The notes under the pieces were generated by a model. It was not told the DNA's origin and searched no databases. It worked only from the letters and a program-made list of their open reading frames with translations. From contig NZ_BMJC01000004.1 of NCBI RefSeq assembly GCF_014642875.1, positions 296,070 through 360,069 of the forward strand: a DNA stretch of 64,000 nt. Reading direction: 5' to 3'. Origin of the DNA: Puia dinghuensis (GTDB taxonomy: Bacteria > Bacteroidota > Bacteroidia > Chitinophagales > Chitinophagaceae). Below are positions 1 to 7,258 of this stretch, one piece after another (within the stretch, counting starts at the first letter, position 1; the number at the start of each line of letters is the position of its first letter). The position numbers and the translations under genes are program-made.

Positions 1-1
1 G

Positions 2-175
2 AGAAAATCGAACGCTACATTTTGGTACCAGCGAAATAATTTTAAATTCAGGGGGCAAACTGATGAGGATCGACGTTCTATGCGGATCGATAATATTTTG
101 TATTGGATTTATCGCATTCTTCTTGCTATAACTGCGCTCATTTTTGCTATTACTCATTTGGTAAAAAGTCACTAA
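2..175 (+). CDS. C-terminal end of an unknown membrane protein (partial at the window edge)
   Basis: The frame is open from base 2 to a TAA at 173-175 with no internal stop, so it is probably the tail of a gene that begins left of the window. The last 30 or so residues are hydrophobic (around ILYWIYRILLAITALIF), consistent with one membrane segment followed by a short polar end (HLVKSH). I do not recognise the family and 58 codons are too few to assign a function. It could be a chance open frame, but the amino-acid composition looks protein-like. Confidence 0.4.
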   Translation, partial: RKSNATFWYQRNNFKFRGQTDEDRRSMRIDNILYWIYRILLAITALIFAITHLVKSH

Positions 176-754
176 ACAAAACCCTCCACCGCTGCAATAT
201 CATCTGCGGCTGGGTTCGATATCTGAGGGTTCCAGTCCACTGAAGCGGGGGGAATGGCGTAAAAACCACTCCCCCCGTTCTCGTTTTCTCCCCAAACCCG
301 CGCCTGCTAGGCGCGTTTGCATCAGGATTGCTTTCGGCCATGCTTCTTAGGAGATTAGACGGCAGGGAAATATTGCTTAAGAAAAGGGTCTTTGTCCAAA
401 AGTTCAAAACTTAAATCACGCACTCGAGGCATTTTTTTATGGATTCAGGGCGAAATTACCTTTCTAATGACAATATTCCTTTCGGGCCGCTACAGCCTGG
501 GTCACCCGAAGTTCAGCCGACCTGGCGAAATCTGGACATGGGTCTTCCAAGTGCAATAATCTCTTTATTTCTCCCCGGTAGCACTGTGCGCTACGTGGCG
601 GAGGTGGCGATGATTGCTGCGACAATCCTATTGAAAGGAAATACCACCTCATAATGAAACTGCTCGGACAAGGGATTTGGTCATTCGGACATTTTTATTA
701 AGAAATTAAAAACCATTTAGTTAATGGCTATTTGGACATTTGGACATGACCAAA
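176..754. other. Gene-poor stretch with one strong inverted repeat
   Basis: No convincing coding sequence is seen. At 246-277 there is a GC-rich inverted repeat: CGGGGGGA and TGG on the left pair with CCA and TCCCCCCG on the right around an 8-nt loop, with one mismatch. It has no clean T-run, so it is not a textbook terminator. Short frames at 439-654 (+) and 464-652 (-) overlap each other and resemble no family I know. Confidence 0.4.
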
Positions 755-2135
755 TTAGTCCAAATCATTTAGCTTTTTCAGACCCTCTTCCGTGAGTGAA
801 TATTGCTTGTTACGGGTAGCACCTGCACTTTTAACCCAGCCATGTTGCTCCAACATTTCCAGGTCGCGTCGTATCGTCCGGCCAGAAGTATTAAACTGCT
901 CAGACAATAGAGCAATATTCAATGTTATACTGTCACGTAAGTTTTGCAGTATGATAAGCATTCGTTGCATACGGTCAGCACTTACCTGCAATCCGTCCTC
1001 TGGTTTCTTTTCAATTACTTTATCTCTCTGAAGTATTATCGTAAAAAAAGCCTGAAAACTCAAATGTCGGTTCCAAAAGACTGGCCTCCTTCATGCCCTC
1101 CCGCATGCGTTGTATCCCTGTGCCTGCCCTCTCAACATAATTGCATCTGTGAAGCAACACGGCAATCAAAGAGTTCCTGGCAACACTATGCTTTCCGAAG
1201 TTTTCTGGTTTCAATCCCTTTGGTAAGCCTCCAGGATTGGATATTTCGACCCGGTTATCAAAAATATCAATCTGAACATTGGCGCCTCTTTCAAAATAAT
1301 CTCTGTGCGCCACTGCATTAATAATAGCCTCTCTCAAAACAAATTCCGGTATTTCCAATATCTCCCTCCGCCTGAGTTCTTTTATTTCATAGGCAAGATT
1401 CAAATGTCTCTCTACAAATATCAGGGCTTCATCAATATTTGTGAGCAGATCAAACTCAAAAGACTTTCTATCTAAAATATGCACCTTCGTATTACCCTTA
1501 AATAACAGGCAGGTCACGACACAATGCGGCAGGATATTGGCAGGCTGCTGTGCAAAAAAGAGCACGCCGGCGTTGTTTAATACTGGCCCGGATCCGTCAT
1601 CCCTCAAAACGCCCAGGTTAGTCAGTATTTCATCCATTCCAATTACCCCCGAGATTCCAGCCAGGCGTAGATACCGATTAATAGCCGCCTCGTTAATAGC
1701 AGGGTAGCGTGCGGAAGGGCTCTGCAAATCTTCAAATCGCACCTTTCCCTCTGATTGTATAAACTCAACAATCTCCTGGGTTGAAAGCTTGGAACAGCTA
1801 GCCCCACTACGTATATAAAACCCATTCGTGCAACGATATGGCTTGTTCTTGCCCTCGGGAACTTGAATGATCATGATGTTGTTAAAAACCTCCAATTCAA
1901 CCACAATGGCAGGATCGCAATCCCTTGCCATTGATTGTATCCTGGCCTTCAGTTCATTGGTGACATGCACCCCATGAACTATTCCATCATCTTCAATTCC
2001 AATAAACACACGGCCGCCGGAAGAATTGGCAAAGGCTACCAGTTCTTTAGAAATGTCTGAATTTACATTCCGCTTAAATTCTATCGTATAACTTTCGCCG
2101 CTTTGTATGATGGCATCCAGATCGTGCTGGGTCAT
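755..2135 (-). pseudogene. AlbA_2 / divergent ATPase / winged-helix transcriptional regulator, split by a frameshift in a 7-base homopolymer
   Basis: The upstream part (2135-1020) has an N-terminal AlbA_2 (Schlafen-type) domain, with EFKRN near residue 20 and FANSSGG after it. A GHKL-type divergent ATPase domain follows (LREAIINAVAHRDY, then ISNPGGLP and ERAGTGI). It ends abruptly after FSGFF. The missing end lies in the next frame (1063-755): FFTIILQR, then a winged helix typical of these proteins (RTIRRDLEMLEQHGW). The two frames meet at seven A on the plus strand (1043-1049; T7 in the mRNA). With six T the protein would read through as about 460 residues, the usual family length. It may be a pseudogene, a slippage-dependent or phase-variable gene, or a sequencing error. 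Its place beside an integrase remnant fits an island regulator. Confidence 0.8.
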
Positions 2136-2190
2136 ATCGATTCTTTTAATGGTTGAAAAATTTACGGCGAATTGATAAAAGTCGCCATTT

Positions 2191-2574
2191 TTACACTTCG
2201 ACCGGGTCCATATATCCCGCCTTCCTTTTTTCCCAATGTGCTTTCAATAACCGCGCATGGTCCGAAGGTACCAACCTGATATATCTCAGGAACGCCTTCT
2301 CTGTCCTATGCCTTGTGATCGCCATAATGGTCAGCGTCGGGGTAACAGCCAGGTTATAAAGATTTTCCAGGTACACGTTCAGCTCCAGGCTATGTACATT
2401 AAGCTTGGATGTTTTTGCCCGCCGCTTTTCCGAATCCCAGCGAAGGGGATGGATCCTTTCCTCCGTGGAATACTTCATTTTTTCACCGCGGAGCACCAAT
2501 CTCATAACGATGGGAGTCGCTTTTTCCGCCTGCGGTTCCCGCAGGTAAAACTAATGTTCAACATTGAAAGGCAT
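2191..2574 (-). pseudogene. Tyrosine site-specific recombinase (integrase) remnant
   Basis: From an ATG at 2574 the frame reads MPFNVEH, a TAG stop at 2553-2551, then FYLREPQAEKATPI, MRLVLRGEK and ERIHPLRWD. This is the arm-type DNA-binding N-terminus of Bacteroidota phage-type integrases. After about 55 further residues the text jumps to the extreme C-terminus of the catalytic domain (MAITRHRTEKAFLRYI, then EHA-like SDHARLLKAHW). The core-binding domain and the catalytic Arg, Lys and His-x-x-Arg boxes are missing, so there is one nonsense mutation and one large in-frame deletion. The intact protein would be about 400 residues. It lies next to tRNA-end repeats, as integrases of tRNA-targeted islands usually do. 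Confidence 0.85.
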
Positions 2575-2812
2575 TTTTGCTGATCCGTGTCGGATCATCT
2601 TAATAAAATGGCGGTGGGGACAGCGATTAGCGGTATTGCTAAGTTATTGAAAAGTCGCTAACTTGCGGGGACATTTTGGGGGGCCGAAAATCTTTGTCAT
2701 AACGACTTTCCCTTATCTCGCCTTACCCGTCAAAAACTGGAAACAATTCATGCTAACGGCTATTTATAAAGGCAAAGTAAAGGAAGAAAATTCAAATAAA
2801 CGGGGCGCCCTG

Positions 2813-2825
2813 CGCCCCACACCAC
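2813..2825 (+). repeat. Short copy of the tRNA-Phe 3' end (possible att scar)
   Basis: Thirteen bases (CGCCCCACACCAC) are identical to the acceptor end of the longer tRNA-like repeat at 6540-6587. Like both longer copies, it is followed within a few bases by a terminator-type hairpin (2836-2867). It lies just beyond the integrase remnant. Thirteen bases alone could be chance; the shared downstream hairpin and location make an attachment-site scar plausible. Confidence 0.45.
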
Positions 2826-2835
2826 AATCAAAACG

Positions 2836-2869
2836 AAGCGGTTACGAAGAGAATTCGTAGCCGCTTTTT
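2836..2869 (+). terminator. Rho-independent terminator-like hairpin
   Basis: AAGCGG-T-TACGAA pairs with TTCGTA-G-CCGCTT around a GAGAA loop (12 pairs plus one G-T), followed by TTTTTC. It is oriented for plus-strand transcription, as expected after a tRNA end, and could also stop read-through from the left. Confidence 0.7.
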
Positions 2870-2919
2870 CTTTGGATCCAGAGTAGGTCAGGCAAATTGA
2901 TTTTTTCCTATAGGTCAAT

Positions 2920-3201
2920 TTAATGTATGGGCTCTTGGCTTATACGCCTTACAGCAATTACAATAACCTTGAGGTCTTCGATCTCAAAAATGATCAGATA
3001 GGGAAATCTTTTAATTCTTAGCTTCCTATACTTTTGGTTAGGAGCAGAATAGTGTTGAGGATGTCTGGAGAGTCTTTCAAGCGCTTCTTCTATCTCTTCA
3101 ATCAGTTCGTATCCTAATCCGGAGCGTTGTTGTTCATACCATTCAAAAGCAGTTTGGGTATCAATAACGGCCTCTGATTGGAACACAACCTGATAGCTCA
3201 T
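2920..3201 (-). CDS. RelE/ParE-family toxin of a type II toxin-antitoxin pair
   Basis: At 93 residues it has the size and pattern of the RelE/ParE fold: an N-terminal strand (YQVVFQSEA), a helical pair with WYEQQRSGLGYELIEEIEEAL, then HPQHYSAPNQKYRKLRIKRFPYLIIF and a last strand VIVIAVRR. Toxins of this family act as mRNA interferases or gyrase inhibitors; which applies here cannot be told. Its ATG overlaps the end of the upstream antitoxin gene by four bases, so the two are translationally coupled. It lies on the AT-richer island between two tRNA-end repeats. Confidence 0.88.
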   Translation of the reverse strand: MSYQVVFQSEAVIDTQTAFEWYEQQRSGLGYELIEEIEEALERLSRHPQHYSAPNQKYRKLRIKRFPYLIIFEIEDLKVIVIAVRRISQEPIH

Positions 3202-3443
3202 TGCATTTTTCTTTTGCCAATTATGATCTCTTTGGCATCCTTCCAGTTATAGGTTTTACTCTCACCACTCAAACGCCTGGCAGTGCGTTCCTCGAAGAGT
3301 TTAATTTCTTCATCAGTAAACTGATACTCAAAATCATCATCTTCATTATACTCTTTCGCAACTGCATACATTAGCTTCAACAGTTTATCATCACCTTGAT
3401 CTATGTATTGATGCAGTTTTTGACGGAGACTACCTGGTTCCAT
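3198..3443 (-). CDS. Antitoxin partner of the RelE/ParE toxin
   Basis: This acidic 81-residue protein (EYNEDDDFEYQFTDEEIKLFEERTARR) precedes the toxin gene and overlaps it by four bases, the standard antitoxin-first order. The C-terminal part (SGESKTYNWKDAKEIIIGKRK) resembles the toxin-binding tail of small addiction-module antitoxins of Bacteroidota. A promoter box is visible upstream at 3462-3469. Such antitoxins normally bind the toxin and repress the shared promoter; that role is inferred from the family. Confidence 0.82.
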   Translation of the reverse strand: MEPGSLRQKLHQYIDQGDDKLLKLMYAVAKEYNEDDDFEYQFTDEEIKLFEERTARRLSGESKTYNWKDAKEIIIGKRKMQ

Positions 3444-3461
3444 AATCGAATACGTTTGTTA

Positions 3462-3469
3462 CAAATTTA
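3462..3469 (-). promoter_or_regulatory. Bacteroidota-type -7 box (TAAATTTG) for the toxin-antitoxin operon
   Basis: On the minus strand TAAATTTG matches TAnnTTTG about 20 bases ahead of the antitoxin ATG. I see no clear -33 TTTG at the right distance, so this is a tentative call. Confidence 0.4.
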
Positions 3470-3511
3470 ATCTATAAAGCTATTATTCGGAAATCTAACA
3501 AAAAAGGAGCA

Positions 3512-3558
3512 AAGGATGGAAAATCCTTGTGTCGGCGGTTCGATCCCGCCCACACCAC
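3512..3558 (+). repeat. tRNA-Phe 3'-half repeat, copy 1 (att-like scar)
   Basis: The sequence runs from the anticodon stem (AAGGA / TCCTT) through GAA in the loop, the T-arm (CGGCGG TTCGATC CCGCC) and an acceptor end ACACCAC. There is no 5' half. Compared with copy 2 at 6540-6587 it has a changed loop (TGGAAAA, losing U33), one substitution in the T-arm and one missing base. A tRNA 3' half of this kind is the usual attB core left when an integrative element enters a tRNA gene. Confidence 0.8.
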
Positions 3559-3563
3559 GCTTT

Positions 3564-3590
3564 AAAGGTCGCAGCAATGCGGCCTTTTTT
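3564..3590 (+). terminator. Terminator hairpin following tRNA-like copy 1
   Basis: AAAGGTCGC pairs with GCGGCCTTT (one G-T) around AGCAAT, followed by a T-run. A terminator directly after the tRNA end suggests the scar carries the original tRNA terminator region. It is also well placed to end transcription into the toxin-antitoxin operon from the right. Confidence 0.7.
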
Positions 3591-3819
3591 GTGCCCTAAC
3601 TGCTGAAATTCACGCATTAGCGCCATACCCTTAACACCCCTGAGTTTAAAGAATAAGCTGGTTAATAATTGTTGTTTATTGGTCTCAAAGTACTCAAATC
3701 TGGAAATGTTTGGCTCATCTGTTGGTGCACTTTTGCCATCCGAAATGCCTATTTGCTATCTCTGTTCCGGGTTTTATTCCGGGTCAATCGATGGGCAGTA
3801 TAAATGAGCAGCCCGGTTA

Positions 3820-4551
3820 TTATTGGCATACTCCTTTATGTCTCCATATTATGCCTTTTTTAGTGACTTTGACCATAGAAACAGGAGTATCTACGAACAT
3901 TGAATTTTTTCTAGCCTGCCAAGCTATTAAGCCAATGGCATACCTCTCTTGCTCTGCCCCCTTTACTTTAGCCAAGTTTTTATTATAAGGATTGTTGACT
4001 GTATCAATGTCTCCATCGATTAATACATTGTCGCTGTCTTTAGCCTTGAATGGAGGAAAGTCTATCGGTTTAATCAATATATCATTCCCTAAATCTATGC
4101 ATACGAGGGGATATATAAATGCAGTAGGCGTATCGCTAACACTACCTATTATAAAGACAGTTACTATTGGTCCCTTGGTCATGATAATGGAGTCATATTC
4201 TTTTCTGAAATAAAATTTCATCAATTTCATTTCCTCCTTTAAACTTGACAAGGTGCTATCAAGTATTGATGTTCTAGTTTCCAAATCTAGTTTTACTCTA
4301 TTGCCAATTCCTTTCTTTATCGAGGATATTACATCATATTTATTGTTTTTTATGTATCCTGATGCCGCAAACACAATATTGTTTTTTTCCAAAATCTTAC
4401 ACACCTTCCTGCCATTTGTATTTGTTTTATTGTTTTCCTTACTATCGGCAACAACTAGGATATTGTCCTTATTGAAGAAGATCAGAATTATAGTCGAGAA
4501 ACAGCTATTGGTGTGTATGAGTAGAAGAAATAGGGCTGTAATTTTTTTCAT
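3820..4551 (-). CDS. Exported proteasome-like Ntn-hydrolase candidate
   Basis: A typical signal peptide (residues 1-19, MKKITALFLLLIH...CFS) is followed by Thr20 and a stretch that matches the start of proteasome/HslV beta subunits: TIILIFFNKDNILVVADSK, then KVCKILEKNNIVFAASGY. If cleavage falls between Ser19 and Thr20, the mature numbering gives Thr1, Asp17 and Lys33 exactly, and a SG pair near 45-46. These are the catalytic positions of the Ntn-hydrolase family. The mature length (about 224 residues) is also that of a proteasome-type subunit. This implies a periplasmic or secreted threonine amidohydrolase or peptidase whose nucleophile is freed by signal peptidase. The gene is AT-rich and alone between two tRNA scars. 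Substrate is unknown; activity is inferred from motif spacing only. Confidence 0.6.
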   Translation of the reverse strand: MKKITALFLLLIHTNSCFSTIILIFFNKDNILVVADSKENNKTNTNGRKVCKILEKNNIVFAASGYIKNNKYDVISSIKKGIGNRVKLDLETRTSILDSTLSSLKEEMKLMKFYFRKEYDSIIMTKGPIVTVFIIGSVSDTPTAFIYPLVCIDLGNDILIKPIDFPPFKAKDSDNVLIDGDIDTVNNPYNKNLAKVKGAEQERYAIGLIAWQARKNSMFVDTPVSMVKVTKKGIIWRHKGVCQ

Positions 4552-5167
4552 TGCATTATTATTATTATGATTAAAAACTACACAACTTATCGCTGATAGT
4601 CGCCAGTAAAATCAGCATTTTCCCATATTCAGTTTTCGGCTTCCCTGAGAATATTTATCCTTACCCTGTATGGGGAATAAATGCGGTTTAATTAAAGCAA
4701 GGCGGTAAGAAAGGACAGAGATGGACGGGTGTAAAGGGAGTGGTCTATTATATGGCTTCTTAGCATCCCAAAAATACTGGATTTTTTGATTTAGCCAAAT
4801 TCATAACGAATGATAATTAGTCCTGCAAGAATGGGACTTTTACATTCCTGTAAAGTAGGATAATCTCTCCATCTTTCACAAGGTTTGTAATTCGAAATGA
4901 AACCTGCCATAGCTGAATCGTCGAATAACAGAAAGAGATAACACTATCACGCTGCCATGATGGAAGCGTACGAGTATTTGACTCCATTATGGGAAGAAGG
5001 GTTTTTAAGGCCCCTAATATCATGTTATACTCTTTAGCTGTCTTCAGAAGAGCGAAAAGAAGCTCCTTATCCGATACAGGATATGGTACTTCAAATAGTT
5101 TTGCATATTGTCAGGCATTTGTAAGACCCCCTTTTTTTCGATCCACTGGGGTTAGAGTTTTCGATTT
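4552..5167. other. AT-rich intergenic stretch without a supported gene
   Basis: No intact gene is seen. On the minus strand about 5107-4817 reads as protein-like text (KLFEVPYPVSDKELLFALL, then KDGEIILLYRNVKVPFLQD) but it lacks a convincing start and is preceded by an in-frame stop. It may be the tail of a decayed gene, or chance. Confidence 0.35.
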
Positions 5168-6280
5168 TTAATAATTAAAAGACAAGACATAACTGGTACT
5201 TCTACCTCCGCCCGGCTCTTTTGCCAATAAGCCGCGTAACACAAGATCATTGATATCCCGGCCAGCAGTATCCTGTGATGTCTTAGTAATCTTAGCCCAT
5301 TTGGAAGACGTTAGCTTACCGTCAAAGCCATCCAGCAATTTATTTAACATGGTCCTCTGCCGATCATTGAGCGGTATCGCAGAATATTTCTCCCAGAAAC
5401 GCGCCTTTTTTATCACAACGCCGAGTGTTTCATCTGTGTTGGTCAAAGCACGATCCAGACAGATGAGAAACCAGTCCAGCCAGCCGGTAATATCGAGCGA
5501 CCCTTTCTGAGTTTTTTCCAATACATCATAGTATTCCTTTCGTTCAACTCTTATCTGGGAAGACATACTATAAAAGCGCTGGGCATTTTGATCCGCTCTG
5601 GATAAGAGCATATCGGTTATTGCCCTGGTGATTCGGCCATTACCATCATCAAATGGATGGATCGTAACAAACCACAAATGTGCAATGGCAGCTTTTATCA
5701 CAGGGTCGAGGCTTTTCTCCGAATTAAACCAGTCGAGAAATTTATTCATCTCCAAGACCAACACATCCGAGTCGGGGGCCTGAAAATGCACCTTTTCCTT
5801 TCCCATTGGGCCAGATATGACTTGCATGGGATCATCCTTAGAATTGTCCCGATAATTCCCGACAATAATGCGATGCATGCCGCTTCGACCTGTTGGGAAC
5901 ATGGCAGCATGCCAGCTAAAAAGTCTTTCCCCGGTCAATGGGGCATTGTAGTTCTGCGTTGCATCAAGCATCATTTCAACGATGCCTTCCACATGACGGT
6001 CGGCGGGAATTAATCCTGCTATATCCATTCCTAATCTTCGTGCAATAGATGATCTTACCTGATCCGGGTTGAGGATTTCCCCCTCGATTTCGCTTGATTT
6101 CAGCACATCGAGAGTAAGAGTATGCAGATTGGCTTCGGCCTGAAGGCTAAAACCTATACCCTCCATTCTGCCTAACAGACGCCCCTGGTGATGGCGGACT
6201 TCCGCCAATTTTGGTGCAATATTCTCCTGTTTCCAGAAGAAATTAGGCCATTCTTTTCGCTCGTAAATGTAAAGTGCCAT
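5168..6280 (-). CDS. Fic-family protein (DUF4172-Fic), class II self-inhibited
   Basis: Residues 1-80 match the DUF4172 N-terminal domain. The Fic core follows with the complete catalytic motif HPFDDGNGR at residues 208-216 (His208 is the catalytic base). A segment SSEIEG at residues 62-67 fits the inhibitory helix motif [ST]xxxE[GN] placed before the Fic core, so the enzyme should be autoinhibited. A C-terminal winged-helix-like region (SSKWAKITKTSQDTAGRDINDLVLRGLL) suggests DNA binding. Fic enzymes usually AMPylate a target protein; the target here is unknown. The gene is solitary, bounded by the tRNA scar at 6540-6587, and has an array of CCGC/GCGG palindromes just upstream, consistent with autoregulation through the winged helix. 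Confidence 0.93.
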   Translation of the reverse strand: MALYIYERKEWPNFFWKQENIAPKLAEVRHHQGRLLGRMEGIGFSLQAEANLHTLTLDVLKSSEIEGEILNPDQVRSSIARRLGMDIAGLIPADRHVEGIVEMMLDATQNYNAPLTGERLFSWHAAMFPTGRSGMHRIIVGNYRDNSKDDPMQVISGPMGKEKVHFQAPDSDVLVLEMNKFLDWFNSEKSLDPVIKAAIAHLWFVTIHPFDDGNGRITRAITDMLLSRADQNAQRFYSMSSQIRVERKEYYDVLEKTQKGSLDITGWLDWFLICLDRALTNTDETLGVVIKKARFWEKYSAIPLNDRQRTMLNKLLDGFDGKLTSSKWAKITKTSQDTAGRDINDLVLRGLLAKEPGGGRSTSYVLSFNY

Positions 6281-6290
6281 ATGCTATTCT

Positions 6291-6382
6291 CCGCAGGTTA
6301 TGCGGTAAATATAGCACTTAATCTCCGCAAGGTCAACATATTTTCCGCTAAATATGCGGAGATTAGGCCGCTTATTCTCCGC
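6291..6382. promoter_or_regulatory. Operator-like array of CCGC-N7-GCGG palindromes upstream of the Fic gene
   Basis: Two palindromes of the same geometry, CCGC-N7-GCGG, lie at 6291-6305 and 6345-6359. Extra half-sites (TCCGC) are at 6325-6328 and 6379-6382, and a weaker CCGC is at 6368-6371. The extended half-site TAATCTCCGCA occurs once on each strand. All lie within 102 bases ahead of the Fic start codon (6280). This is what a repressor with repeated sites would need. Confidence 0.6.
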
Positions 6383-6539
6383 GCAAAACTATATCAAGCT
6401 AATTTCTCCTGAAATAATAGTCAGGTAATAGGTCAGGCATAAAGCGGTTTTTGTTTCCTTTGGTTTGAAGTGAGTTTCAAATAAAGAGCTTGACAAACAG
6501 GAAACAAAAGCCATCTCAAACGATTTTAAACCAAATATG

Positions 6540-6587
6540 AAGGACTGAAAATCCTTGTGTCGGCGGTTCGATCTCGCCCCACACCAC
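6540..6587 (+). repeat. tRNA-Phe 3'-half repeat, copy 2 (att-like site)
   Basis: The better preserved of the two long copies. It has an anticodon stem and loop AAGGA-CTGAAAA-TCCTT with anticodon GAA (Phe), a variable region TGTGT, a T-arm with TTCGATC, and an acceptor end ACACCAC. No 5' half precedes it. It ends the island-like AT-rich region; the genes to the right are single-copy and mostly GC-richer. Confidence 0.82.
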
Positions 6588-6596
6588 AGCAGTAAA

Positions 6597-6620
6597 AGGC
6601 TTTGACTATCAAGGGCTTTC
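6597..6620 (+). terminator. Imperfect hairpin after tRNA-like copy 2
   Basis: AAAGGCTTTG pairs with CAAGGGCTTT around a short ACTAT loop with one mismatch, followed by CTTCGTTTTG. It parallels the hairpins after the other two tRNA ends, but the T-run is poor. Confidence 0.45.
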
Positions 6621-6638
6621 TTCGTTTTGAGTTTTGCT

Positions 6639-7145
6639 TCACACCTCGCTTTCGTGACCCAAATCTTCAATTTGATATTTCCCGGCATAATATTCGACGA
6701 CTGCTCTTATCTCATCAAAATTTCTATCCATCCGTCGAAATTTAAGTGTTGCTTCTTTATCTAATCTTTCTTCCGTATCCTTCAGCCTGACATGAAGTTT
6801 GTAAATATCCCCGTCGCTTCGCATCTTACAAATTGTTGAGTTGAAATACCAGATGTCGTTCCAGCCAATATTTCCATATTTTCTGGACCAGATGCCATTA
6901 CTATCTATTCGCACCTTGACACGCTTGTCGAAAAAGTAAAAAAGGCAAAGTGAGGGGACAAAGGCAAACGCCAGAAAAAAAGGAAGTTTGGCAAAATTCC
7001 ATTTACCAAACAAGAAATCAATCGATTCTTTACGCTGTCCTGGAATGATAAAGCCAAAAGAGAAGATAAATAAAATGGCAAAAAAACAAAAGAGATAGTA
7101 TTTTTTCCCCCCCTCCCGGACTTCGATAAAATTTGTATCCGTCAA
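6639..7145 (-). CDS. Small membrane protein with a PH-like soluble part, unknown function
   Basis: Of the 168 residues, two hydrophobic segments lie near 18-35 (YYLFCFFAILFIFSFGFII) and 52-72. A soluble stretch follows with alternating strands (VKVRIDSNGIWSRKYGNIGWNDIWYF, then YKLHVRLKD), resembling bacterial PH or STM3941-like domains. The topology matches the protein at 8400-8882. It is AT-rich and stands alone. I cannot assign a role. Confidence 0.6.
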   Translation of the reverse strand: MTDTNFIEVREGGKKYYLFCFFAILFIFSFGFIIPGQRKESIDFLFGKWNFAKLPFFLAFAFVPSLCLFYFFDKRVKVRIDSNGIWSRKYGNIGWNDIWYFNSTICKMRSDGDIYKLHVRLKDTEERLDKEATLKFRRMDRNFDEIRAVVEYYAGKYQIEDLGHESEV

Positions 7146-7239
7146 GTTTTTTCAGATTTAAGACTAATCTAACACTTTTTTCCCCCTGGAGCTTCCAGTC
7201 CACTCAGCAAATAAAGCATTTATAACGACAAGTTATAGC

Positions 7240-7247
7240 TACTTTTG
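7240..7247 (+). promoter_or_regulatory. Bacteroidota-type -7 box (TACTTTTG)
   Basis: TACTTTTG matches TAnnTTTG and lies 11 bases before the ATG of the radical-SAM gene. The short leader is in keeping with promoters of this phylum. A -33 box is not clear. Confidence 0.45.
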
Positions 7248-7258
7248 CTTATTCCGAT

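Noticed and set aside
439-654. Short open frames at 439-654 (+) and 464-652 (-) in the left gap
   Set aside because: They overlap on opposite strands, have no family resemblance and no promoter or partner; most likely chance.
2531-2547. Hairpin CCTGCGG-TTC-CCGCAGG near the integrase remnant
   Set aside because: It lies inside recombinase coding text (REPQAE) and has a TTC loop with a 7-bp stem, not the TTC/TCC pair layout of the structured element; treated as a coincidence.
2686-2697. GAAAATCTTTGT resembling the anticodon end of the tRNA-Phe repeat
   Set aside because: Only about 12 bases match and the flanks do not; too short to call a further att copy.
4817-5107. Protein-like minus-strand text ahead of the Fic gene
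   Set aside because: It has an in-frame stop before it and no usable start for the full text; I kept it only as a possible decayed tail.
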